From Acidaminococcaceae bacterium (GTDB lineage: Bacteria > Bacillota > Negativicutes > Acidaminococcales > Acidaminococcaceae), in NCBI GenBank assembly GCA_028693975.1, contig JAQUUF010000100.1, positions 1 through 5,304 on the forward strand: 5,304 nucleotides of DNA. The letters run 5' to 3'. Position numbers and translations under genes: made by a program. The notes below the pieces were generated by a model that was not told where the DNA came from, made no database searches, and saw nothing but the letters and a program-made list of their open reading frames with translations. The stretch's first letter is position 1. Each line of letters starts with the position of its first letter. Of the stretch, positions 1-5,304 are shown one piece after another.

Positions 1-127
1 CTAACTCTTCTTGAGCCGCCAAAGCCAAAAGAGAAGAGTCTACTCCACCGCTAAAGCCCAGAACCATATTATCGTATTGAGCAATAATCTCTTTTAATTT
101 ATTTTCCTTGGTCTTCAGGTAGCTCAT
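1..127 (-). CDS. larE: PP-loop ATP-dependent sulfurtransferase, LarE-like (N-terminal 42 codons only)
   Basis: Only the first 42 codons are present; the rest lies beyond the left edge. The peptide begins MSYLKTKENKLKE and carries a PP-loop at residues 25-34 (FSGGVDSSLL), the ATP-pyrophosphatase signature that binds ATP to adenylate a substrate. A short N-terminal helix followed directly by 'MVLGFSGGVDSSLL' is the layout of LarE, the sacrificial sulfur transferase that works on the nickel-pincer nucleotide cofactor of lactate racemase and related enzymes. LarE proteins are usually about 270 residues. The ATG at 125-127 is supported by AAGGGAG at 137-143, nine bases upstream. The start lies inside the preceding lipoprotein gene (29-bp overlap), so it is probably translated from the same mRNA. 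Other PP-loop families (NAD synthetase, GMP synthase, tRNA thiolases) share the motif. The family call is therefore an inference from a short N-terminus, while the PP-loop itself is clear. Confidence 0.72.
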   Translation of the reverse strand, partial: MSYLKTKENKLKEIIAQYDNMVLGFSGGVDSSLLALAAQEEL

Positions 128-902
128 TTTTCTCTACTCCCTTGTTTTTCCTGCGTTTATACATAAAAACAATACCAGCAACTGCGACTATAGCAACTGC
201 CCAACCAGCGGCTTTGTACGGATTAACATAGGTTACTGTAGCTCGCATAGGCGTATCTACCCCCAAGGGCAAATCCCACTCCAATGTTTTACCATTATCA
301 TTGGTACGAGTGGCATTATTATTATCTGTAGCCGTTGGAAGCTTGAGCACAAAGCGCAGTTGCACTTGTTTCATTATATTTTGCATAATCCACTGCTCTT
401 GCTCAGCACCTTGACGCTCTTTGGGAGCTAGGTTAAGATGCGTATTTACACTAACAGTATCCATAAGCAAACCTTGCTTAATTGTTACCAACGGCTGCTG
501 AGCTTTATCCGACTGCTGTCGTTGAGAATTACCAGTACTCGTTCCGGTCCCTGGAACCTTGCTCGACTGTGACGCAGACAGCTGTTGCCCTTTTTCTTGT
601 ATAGTGGCAAAGTTAAAAACCTGTAATACCTTGGAATCTTTAATATCGCTAATCTTAGCATAATGCTTATGTGCATTAAAACCAATCATATCTTGCCCTT
701 GTATATCCTCTACAACAAACCCATCTGCCTCAAAATCTGTTTTAAAAGATGTGAGCGCGCTTCCCAAAAGCGGATGGGTTTGCAGATTGCAGTTAATATT
801 CGCACTGCCAAGCCTGTCCACCTCAAGGGTAATCTCTCCCTTGGCACATCCACTCAGAATTATGGCTAACCCCAAGCATAGTATTAAAACAAACTTACGC
901 AT
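99..902 (-). CDS. Lipoprotein with C-terminal membrane helix (DUF3153/LppM-like)
   Basis: A 267-residue exported lipoprotein of unknown function. Residues 1-19 form a lipoprotein signal peptide: MRK, a hydrophobic core, then the lipobox LSGC with the lipidated Cys at 19. Residues 20-230 are predicted to be outside the cytoplasmic membrane. They include a polar, low-complexity stretch at about 104-138 rich in Gln, Ser, Gly and Thr. A conserved-looking block follows at 181-228 (RFVLKLPT, then TLEWDLPLG, ending TYVNPYK). Residues 231-248 are a single transmembrane helix followed by the basic stretch KRRKNK and a charged cytoplasmic tail. A lipobox, a beta-rich body, an 'LEWDL' block and a terminal helix resemble DUF3153/LppM-type proteins; that assignment is from memory and moderate. 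The ATG is preceded by AGGAGGT. The gene starts 9 bp after the acyl-CoA ligase stop and overlaps the next start by 29 bp, so it sits mid-operon. Confidence 0.85.
   Translation of the reverse strand: MRKFVLILCLGLAIILSGCAKGEITLEVDRLGSANINCNLQTHPLLGSALTSFKTDFEADGFVVEDIQGQDMIGFNAHKHYAKISDIKDSKVLQVFNFATIQEKGQQLSASQSSKVPGTGTSTGNSQRQQSDKAQQPLVTIKQGLLMDTVSVNTHLNLAPKERQGAEQEQWIMQNIMKQVQLRFVLKLPTATDNNNATRTNDNGKTLEWDLPLGVDTPMRATVTYVNPYKAAGWAVAIVAVAGIVFMYKRRKNKGVEKNELPEDQGK
137..143 (-). promoter_or_regulatory. Ribosome binding site for the LarE-like gene, inside the lipoprotein gene
   Basis: AAGGGAG on the minus strand, nine bases upstream of the ATG at 127-125. It lies wholly within the lipoprotein coding sequence and is what fixes the LarE-like start in the overlap. 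Confidence 0.7.
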
Positions 903-906
903 GGTA

Positions 907-914
907 ACCTCCTA
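907..914 (-). promoter_or_regulatory. Ribosome binding site overlapping the upstream stop codon
   Basis: On the minus strand AGGAGGT (907-913) lies four bases before the lipoprotein ATG. Its first two bases are the last two bases of the ligase TAG stop (912-914). Ribosomes ending on the ligase would uncover or reuse this site, so translational coupling is likely (inference). Confidence 0.8.
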
Positions 915-2396
915 TCTTTTTCTGTTCACCATATCTACCAAAGCTTGCTCTCGCAGTGCCGTCTTGAGAATCTTGCCCGTGGCATTTTTGGGTAGTTGCG
1001 GACAAAAGAAGAACTCACGTGGAACTTTATAGGGTGCGATGCGTCCCAATAAATATTTTCTTAAATCTCTTTTGTCTAACTCCGCTCCTTCTTTGAGCAC
1101 CATATAAGCGCAAATTGCCTGTCCTCTCAATTTGTCCGGTATCCCGATAACAGCCACCTCTGCGATAGCCGGATTGGTATAGATCGCCTCTTCAATCTCT
1201 CGTGGATAAACATTCTCACCACTCGAAATAATCATATCCTTTAATCTATCTACAATATAAATATAGCCTTCCTTATCCTTATAGGCCAAATCTCCCGTAT
1301 GCAGCCAGCCATGATTTAAAGCTTGCTTGGTCGCCTCTGGTAAGCCAAGATAACCCAACATCACATTGTCTCCTTGGGCACACAATTCCCCAACCTCTTC
1401 ACCTGATACTTCTGTGCCGTCTGCAGTGCAAATTTTCACAGTGACATTAGGGATGCACGGCCCAATGGAACCTATTTTAATTTTATTTTGCGGATTGACC
1501 GTCACAACCGGAGACGCTTCAGACAAACCATAGCCCTCCCGCACGTACTTGCCAAACTTTGCTTTGAACTGCTCTGCTAAAATTCTTGGCAAAGCCGCAC
1601 CACCACTAATAAAATATCGAATATTTTTGAGTTCCTCTGCTGTCGCTCCTTTGAGGAAAAGCTGCATCATAGTCGGCACTCCTACGAATGTCGTCACTTG
1701 ATACTTAGCCAATAAATTCATCGTATCTTTAAATATATATGTTTCCTGCACAACAATCGTTGCTCCATGCATCAGTACTCCTGCTACGGATACGGTCCAA
1801 GCAAAACAATGGTACATAGGCAGCACGCAAAGCGTCATATCCTCAGGATAAATATCGACAACAAGAGTATAACCGCGAGCATTAGCTATTAGATTCTTGT
1901 GACTGAGCATAGCACCTTTAGGCTTCCCGGTTGTTCCAGAAGTATAAATTATTGTACAATTATCATCTTCTTGCATCTGGTAATCAACAAAGTCATGCTC
2001 AACCGCTTCATCCAAATCTTCGTAAGTATACTGTTTAAGCTTACCCGTTAAACCTTGTTCAGATAAAGCTTCGTCCAAGTCTAAGGAGACACGATTGATC
2101 AAAAATTTCATCCCGGCATCTTTGACAATATAGGCTACTTCGCGTGCCGCCAACTGAAAATTGAAGGGCACTACTACGCCACCCGCCTTGATGATAGCAA
2201 AATACGCAACGACAAAGTTAGTACAGTTCTTGCTAAAAAGGCCTACTTTGTCTCCTCGCTCTACGCCCTGAGCTTGTAAATAATTAGCCCATTGCTCAAT
2301 CTTGTGGCGTAACTCGCCGTAGATCATTTCTTGTCCCTTAAAAATAAATGCTAACTTGTCCGCAGCATGTTGCCCAAATATATCAAAATATAGCAC
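912..2396 (-). CDS. Acyl-CoA synthetase (AMP-forming), long-chain fatty acid-CoA ligase type
   Basis: A 494-residue cytoplasmic enzyme of the ANL superfamily that activates a carboxylic acid with ATP to an acyl-adenylate and then forms acyl-CoA. All core motifs are visible in order: P-loop YTSGTTGKPKG (151-161), the A4-type PMYHCFAW (193-200), GYGLSEAS (288-295), TGD (367-369), the hinge region DRLKDMI (383-389) with SSGENVYPREIE (391-402), and the C-terminal NATGKILK with the catalytic lysine at 475. Intact motifs argue for an active enzyme. The form is short and compact, like many FadD/LcfB-type ligases of Firmicutes. The acyl chain length or aromatic specificity cannot be read from the sequence, so I give no gene symbol. 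The start is GTG, supported by AGGAGGG at 2402-2408. It is the first gene of a probable operon with the lipoprotein and LarE-like gene, and is divergent from a thioesterase, suggesting shared acyl-CoA metabolism. Confidence 0.93.
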   Translation of the reverse strand: MLYFDIFGQHAADKLAFIFKGQEMIYGELRHKIEQWANYLQAQGVERGDKVGLFSKNCTNFVVAYFAIIKAGGVVVPFNFQLAAREVAYIVKDAGMKFLINRVSLDLDEALSEQGLTGKLKQYTYEDLDEAVEHDFVDYQMQEDDNCTIIYTSGTTGKPKGAMLSHKNLIANARGYTLVVDIYPEDMTLCVLPMYHCFAWTVSVAGVLMHGATIVVQETYIFKDTMNLLAKYQVTTFVGVPTMMQLFLKGATAEELKNIRYFISGGAALPRILAEQFKAKFGKYVREGYGLSEASPVVTVNPQNKIKIGSIGPCIPNVTVKICTADGTEVSGEEVGELCAQGDNVMLGYLGLPEATKQALNHGWLHTGDLAYKDKEGYIYIVDRLKDMIISSGENVYPREIEEAIYTNPAIAEVAVIGIPDKLRGQAICAYMVLKEGAELDKRDLRKYLLGRIAPYKVPREFFFCPQLPKNATGKILKTALREQALVDMVNRKR

Positions 2397-2401
2397 TGTA
2401 T

Positions 2402-2408
2402 CCCTCCT
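2402..2408 (-). promoter_or_regulatory. Ribosome binding site fixing the GTG start of the acyl-CoA ligase
   Basis: AGGAGGG on the minus strand, five bases upstream of the GTG at 2396-2394. There is no closer ATG, and the predicted protein begins with the usual ligase N-terminus, so GTG is the likely initiator. Confidence 0.8.
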
Positions 2409-2416
2409 AGATTACT

Positions 2417-2436
2417 TATGTTATAATTATAGCATA
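2417..2436. repeat. 20-bp near-perfect inverted repeat containing both divergent -10 boxes
   Basis: The sequence has the form TATG-n-TATAATTATA-n-CATA. The central ten bases are a perfect palindrome, and only the pair at 2421/2432 breaks symmetry. The repeat places one extended -10 box on each strand. It could simply be the product of two facing promoters, or also an operator for a dimeric repressor; the sequence alone does not decide. Confidence 0.7.
2419..2427 (+). promoter_or_regulatory. Predicted extended -10 promoter of the thioesterase gene
   Basis: Plus-strand TGTTATAAT (2419-2427) is also a perfect TGn plus TATAAT. No recognisable -35 box lies 16-18 bases upstream (that stretch is the ligase ribosome site), so it would rely on the extended -10 or an activator. 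The start would be near 2434, giving a leader of about 35 bases. It shares bases 2426-2427 with the opposing -10 box. Confidence 0.55.
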
Positions 2437-2454
2437 TTGCAACACAAATTAAAC
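2426..2454 (-). promoter_or_regulatory. Predicted promoter of the ligase-lipoprotein-larE operon
   Basis: Minus-strand extended -10 TGCTATAAT (2434-2426) is a perfect TGn plus TATAAT. A weak -35 candidate, GTTTAA (2454-2449), lies 17 bases upstream and matches the consensus at three of six positions. Transcription would start near 2419 and give a leader of about 23 bases holding the AGGAGGG ribosome site. This is a sigma-70/SigA-type prediction from sequence only. Confidence 0.62.
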
Positions 2455-2468
2455 GAGGAGATATAACA

Positions 2469-2852
2469 ATGATCGAATTAAAAATTGGTCTAACTGCCAC
2501 GGAATCTACTTCCGTTCTCTATACCAATACAGCTTTGGCCCTCGGTAGCGGCAGTCTACAAGTCTACGCCACACCAGCCCTTATAGCGCTCATGGAGCAG
2601 GCTGCCTGCAGTGCTATAAATAATGCGCTCGCTCCAGACACAACCTCTGTGGGCATCGCTATGAACATGACTCATGACGCAGCCTCTTTGCCAGGGCAAA
2701 AGATTACCGCCACTGCTACCTTGGTAGCTATAGACGGCAAAAAGCTTACCTTCTCTATAACCGCTAGCGATAAACAAGGCCAGATTGGACAAGCCACGCA
2801 CCAACGTTTCATTGTCACCACAGAAAAATTCCTAAGCAAACTACAAAAATAA
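2469..2852 (+). CDS. FlK-like hotdog-fold acyl-CoA thioesterase
   Basis: A 127-residue cytoplasmic protein that should hydrolyse an acyl-CoA to the acid and CoA. The match is to the fluoroacetyl-CoA thioesterase (FlK) family rather than to YbgC or PaaI. Thr35 and Glu43 sit in VYATPALIALMEQA and His69 in MNMTHDAA, each exactly seven positions before FlK catalytic residues Thr42, Glu50 and His76 as I recall them. Gly62 and Arg113 (THQRF) keep the same offset from FlK Gly69 and Arg120. FlK is about 139 residues, so this is full length for the family. The position of the FlK gating Phe36 falls on Ser29 here, which argues against fluoroacetyl-CoA as substrate. ATG start with GAGGAG at 2455-2460, eight bases upstream. 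It is divergent from the acyl-CoA ligase and convergent with cca. The true acyl substrate is unknown. Confidence 0.88.
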   Translation: MIELKIGLTATESTSVLYTNTALALGSGSLQVYATPALIALMEQAACSAINNALAPDTTSVGIAMNMTHDAASLPGQKITATATLVAIDGKKLTFSITASDKQGQIGQATHQRFIVTTEKFLSKLQK

Positions 2853-2864
2853 CTATTTAGCCTC

Positions 2865-2916
2865 AAAAAAGACTGCACCCTGACAAGGCCTCTCGCCTCA
2901 TCTTAGTGCAGTCTTT
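2865..2916 (-). terminator. Rho-independent terminator of the rng-cca unit, perhaps also serving the thioesterase gene
   Basis: Outer arms AAAGACTGCAC (2868-2878) and GTGCAGTCTTT (2906-2916) pair over 11 bp. Within them, after a 3x3 internal loop, 2882-2889 and 2895-2902 form an inner eight-pair stem around a five-base loop when read as minus-strand RNA, with two G-U pairs. In that direction the hairpin is followed by six Ts (2870-2865), a classic terminator 21 bp past the cca stop. Read from the plus strand, the inner stem has two A-C mismatches and the tail is only TTTGTACATTCTT, so termination of the thioesterase transcript is expected to be weaker. Confidence 0.85.
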
Positions 2917-2936
2917 GTACATTCTTAAATATCAAT

Positions 2937-4370
2937 CTACCGTCTTTCCTCCCAGGCATTGGCCGCAGTTAACAAAGCCCCTTCTTTGTTCTCCAGCGTC
3001 CCATCCTGCACCCTTTGCAACATAATCTGCATATAATCACCAAGACTAGCTTTATCGGCAATAATCTTAGCTACATCCGCACCACTAACATTAAGGTCAC
3101 TAGTATGGATAGGCATCTCATAGGCCATCACAATTAGTTTCTTGCCATAGCTTTGGGCCGAAATCAGTTCTTGCTCATGCACATTGCAGGCCGCCAAATC
3201 CGCGATACAGACAGCTACCAATTGCTTAAATCCTTCTGCCATTTCTTTGGTGATGCGGAAAGGCCCTTCCCTCGCTGTCTTGCGCAGCCATTTCCAAGTC
3301 GTGCTATCTTCCCTGGCCATGTTAGCCCCAAAACGCATATGGTTACGCACAAGCCAAACCACCCGATTAATCACTGCCTTGGGATAGCCTAAACGCCCCA
3401 ATATAACCTCCGCCATAAGAGCACTCTTGACTTCGTGGCCGTGGTCATTAGGCGTGCCGTCAGCATTATAACCACGGATGCCTTCCGTTCCCTTGGCTAC
3501 GTCATGAAGCAAAAGAGCCCATTCCACTTCCAAGCTTCTGTCACCTTTGCTGACTGCCACTAAGGTATGCTCCCACACAGGATATTTGTGATACAGGGGG
3601 TTTTGCTCAACACCAACCAATTGTGACAACTCCGGCAAAATGGGAATAGCTACCTTTTGTCCATTAATTCTTTGACGACAGGTTTCTTTGTTCAATTCAG
3701 TTTCTACCATAAGAGCCAAGCCTTGCGCAGCATAAGCCCCACAGAGCATCTTATCTAGTTCAACCCGCACTCGTTCCACTGACAATCCTTGCACTCTATC
3801 TAGATTGCGTATGATTGCCTTTTTTATTTTCGGGTCCGGTTTAAAACTTAATTGTGCAATGAAACGACAGGCTCTAAACATCCTTAAAGCATCTTCTTCA
3901 AAACGCTTCTCGGCATTACCCACAGTACGCAAGCATTTGTTGTGCAAATCGTCCAACCCACCATACATATCTATCAAAGTACCATCAGCACTGAGTGCCA
4001 TGGAATTAATAGTGAAATCCCTGCGCCCTAAATCCTCATCTAGTCTATCGCAATACCATACTTCGGCAGGACGATGACTGTCATCACCATAGGTCTCGTT
4101 GCGATAGGACGCTACTTCTACGGTGCGACGCCCCACGCTAAGCAAAATCACACCAAAAGCCTCTCCGACAGCACCTGCAATAGTCAAATTAGTGTGTTGC
4201 ACCAACAGTTTGATTTCATCTGGCCGAGCATTAGTCACCACATCATAGTCGTCAGGTTTTCTGCCCAAAAGAGCGTCGCGCACCGCTCCTCCCACCACGT
4301 AGGCTTCAAATCCTGCAGTAATGAGTGCATCCAGTACTTCTTGAACATAGGTCGGGATAGTAATACGCAT
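2937..4370 (-). CDS. cca: CCA tRNA nucleotidyltransferase with HD domain (class II)
   Basis: A 477-residue enzyme that builds or repairs the 3'-terminal CCA of tRNAs from CTP and ATP without a nucleic acid template. The N-terminal nucleotidyltransferase head shows VVGGAVRDALLG (25-36) and the metal-binding DYD (41-43). A flexible-loop region follows at 88-104 (SYRNETY, then HRPAEV), then RRDFTIN (116-122). EDALR (159-163) is the amino-acid template motif that selects the incoming base, followed by RACRF and by ERVRVELDKML (199-209). Residues 258-400 are an HD domain (His268, His289-Asp290, His310/His312, Asp391) of the kind giving phosphohydrolase or phosphodiesterase activity. A C-terminal segment includes SDLNVSGADV (424-433). 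The intact loop argues for full CCA addition rather than CC-only addition. ATG start with AAGGAGGAG at 4376-4384. It lies 15 bp downstream of the RNase gene, in the same direction. Confidence 0.94.
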   Translation of the reverse strand: MRITIPTYVQEVLDALITAGFEAYVVGGAVRDALLGRKPDDYDVVTNARPDEIKLLVQHTNLTIAGAVGEAFGVILLSVGRRTVEVASYRNETYGDDSHRPAEVWYCDRLDEDLGRRDFTINSMALSADGTLIDMYGGLDDLHNKCLRTVGNAEKRFEEDALRMFRACRFIAQLSFKPDPKIKKAIIRNLDRVQGLSVERVRVELDKMLCGAYAAQGLALMVETELNKETCRQRINGQKVAIPILPELSQLVGVEQNPLYHKYPVWEHTLVAVSKGDRSLEVEWALLLHDVAKGTEGIRGYNADGTPNDHGHEVKSALMAEVILGRLGYPKAVINRVVWLVRNHMRFGANMAREDSTTWKWLRKTAREGPFRITKEMAEGFKQLVAVCIADLAACNVHEQELISAQSYGKKLIVMAYEMPIHTSDLNVSGADVAKIIADKASLGDYMQIMLQRVQDGTLENKEGALLTAANAWEERR

Positions 4371-4375
4371 AATAT

Positions 4376-4384
4376 CTCCTCCTT
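4376..4384 (-). promoter_or_regulatory. Ribosome binding site for cca in the rng-cca gap
   Basis: AAGGAGGAG on the minus strand, five bases before the cca ATG. It fills most of the 15-bp gap after the RNase stop (4388-4386). There is no room for a separate promoter in the gap, so cca is probably co-transcribed with the RNase gene. Confidence 0.8.
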
Positions 4385-4385
4385 C

Positions 4386-5304
4386 TTAGTCTGCCAAGAT
4401 GGAAAAAGCTTCAAACTGCAAGGTGGCATCCGGCACAACTTTAATATCACAATTAAATTCATTTTGCATATCTTTAATCGCCTTGCCTCGCATGTACTCG
4501 GCAATGAGCGGGTGCACTGTGAGCTGCACGTCACGATTGCCCTTCACTCCCATCAACATATGCCTCAAGCGCTTGCGCACTTCAATGCCGATAGTCTCAG
4601 GAGACTGAACATAGCCCGTTCCTTGGCACATGGGACAAGTGGTATATAACACCGCAGACAAATTCTGTCGTGCTTTCTTACGCGTAATCTCTACTAAATT
4701 TAATTTAGTTATATCTTGCACCTTTGGCTTCATTTTATCATCTGCTAGGTTAGTTTGCAAAACTTTTAGAATTTCTTCCTTCTGCTCCTCCTTAGGCATA
4801 TCGATAAAATCTACCACAATAATTCCACCTATATCACGCAATCTTAGCTGCCGGGCTATCTCCACTGCGGCTTTACTATTAATGGTCATGATAGTCTCAT
4901 CCATATTGTTTTTCCCTGCATAACGGCCACTGTTAACATCAATAACCGTCATGGCCTCAGTAGTATCTATCACTAGATAGCCGCCACATTCTAACTCCAC
5001 CCGCCTGTTAGACATGTTTTCTATTTGTTTATTTAATTTATACTTGATAAATAAATCCTCTGCCCCGAGATAACATCTTACCGGAATTTTTTTACCAACT
5101 TGTTCCATTAGTTCCTGTAACCTATCAGCAACATCGTCATTGTCCACAATAATTTTGGACACATTTTTATCCACATAATCGCGCACAATACGCACTGACA
5201 AATCCAATTCCCTATACAAAAGCTGCGGTACTTTGCCTCTTTGATAGCGTGCTTCAATAACCTGCCATTCTTTGCTTAGCCGGCCTATCTCCTTGAGTAA
5301 TTCC
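4386..5304 (-). CDS. rng: Ribonuclease E/G family endoribonuclease (5' end outside window)
   Basis: The C-terminal ~306 codons of a single-strand-specific, 5'-end-sensing endoribonuclease that processes rRNA and tRNA precursors and starts mRNA decay. The frame stays open to the right edge (reading ELLKEIGRLSKEW there), so the TTG at 5219 is internal and the real start lies beyond the window. Visible in order: LDLSVRIVRDY, an RNase E/G hallmark; VIDVNSGRY with the first catalytic Asp (codon 4940-4938); GGIIVVDFIDM with the second (codon 4811-4809); and CPMCQGTG, the zinc-link motif (Cys codons 4637-4635 and 4628-4626) that joins subunits in RNase E. The protein ends about 80 residues after the zinc link with no long acidic or Arg-rich tail, so it is RNase G-like in layout, without the RNase E degradosome scaffold at the C-terminus. 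The N-terminal S1 domain should lie upstream but is not seen. Confidence 0.93.
   Translation of the reverse strand, partial: ELLKEIGRLSKEWQVIEARYQRGKVPQLLYRELDLSVRIVRDYVDKNVSKIIVDNDDVADRLQELMEQVGKKIPVRCYLGAEDLFIKYKLNKQIENMSNRRVELECGGYLVIDTTEAMTVIDVNSGRYAGKNNMDETIMTINSKAAVEIARQLRLRDIGGIIVVDFIDMPKEEQKEEILKVLQTNLADDKMKPKVQDITKLNLVEITRKKARQNLSAVLYTTCPMCQGTGYVQSPETIGIEVRKRLRHMLMGVKGNRDVQLTVHPLIAEYMRGKAIKDMQNEFNCDIKVVPDATLQFEAFSILAD

Noticed and set aside
318..605. Possible frameshift or inserted element in the low-complexity part of the lipoprotein
   Set aside because: The frame is continuous, there are no direct or inverted repeats at the borders, and low-complexity linkers are common in exported proteins.
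663..1032. Plus-strand open frames opposite the lipoprotein and ligase C-terminus
   Set aside because: They are antisense to coding sequence with clear motifs (lipobox, NATGKILK), with no supporting start signals.
2556..2878. Minus-strand open frames opposite the thioesterase gene
   Set aside because: They lie antisense to a gene with an intact catalytic set and have no convincing ribosome site or domain.
2853..2936. Small RNA or riboswitch in the convergent intergenic region
   Set aside because: The only structure is the long hairpin ending in a T tract, placed right after cca; a terminator explains it fully.
4235..4534. 99-codon minus-strand open frame across the rng-cca junction
   Set aside because: It overlaps the end of the RNase gene and the start of cca in another frame. 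Its sequence resembles no domain and is explained by the two genes.
4074..4649. 191-codon plus-strand open frame across the rng-cca junction
   Set aside because: It is antisense to two well-supported genes with conserved motifs, has a His/Ser-rich composition typical of a reverse-strand shadow, and shows no recognisable domain.
5217..5219. TTG at 5217-5219 as the start of the RNase gene
   Set aside because: The frame continues upstream to the window edge with RNase E/G-like sequence, and no ribosome site precedes this TTG. The gene is simply cut by the window.

Overview
The window reads as a compact, mostly minus-strand stretch of a bacterial chromosome. Strong AGGAGG-type ribosome sites before every visible start, moderate-to-low GC and the protein styles point to a Firmicutes-lineage anaerobe. 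A Negativicutes-type organism (Acidaminococcaceae-like) is my best guess, from overall protein flavour only, not from any search. I see no mobile element, CRISPR array, tRNA or rRNA. Both end genes are cut by the window edges.

Layout. Right half, minus strand: the C-terminal ~306 residues of an RNase E/G-family endoribonuclease, followed after 15 bp by a full CCA tRNA nucleotidyltransferase with an HD domain. This is an RNA-processing pair. It ends at a long hairpin with a T tract (2865-2916), which also separates it from the convergent plus-strand gene. Middle, plus strand: a 127-residue hotdog-fold thioesterase closely resembling fluoroacetyl-CoA thioesterase FlK in its catalytic residues. 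Left half, minus strand: an acyl-CoA synthetase (AMP-forming), a lipoprotein that also carries a C-terminal transmembrane helix, and the first 42 codons of a PP-loop protein that looks like LarE. These three are packed with a 9-bp gap and a 29-bp overlap, so they are probably one operon.

How they fit together. The acyl-CoA ligase (makes acyl-CoA) and the thioesterase (hydrolyses acyl-CoA) are divergently transcribed from a 72-bp intergenic region. There the two predicted extended -10 boxes overlap inside a nearly perfect 20-bp dyad, so the two promoters look mutually exclusive. This is the most unusual regulatory structure in the window. The thioesterase keeps the FlK triad but not the Phe gate linked to fluoroacetyl-CoA selectivity, which suggests a different acyl-CoA substrate. 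The gene content is otherwise ordinary, and I do not see a convincing new multi-gene system.
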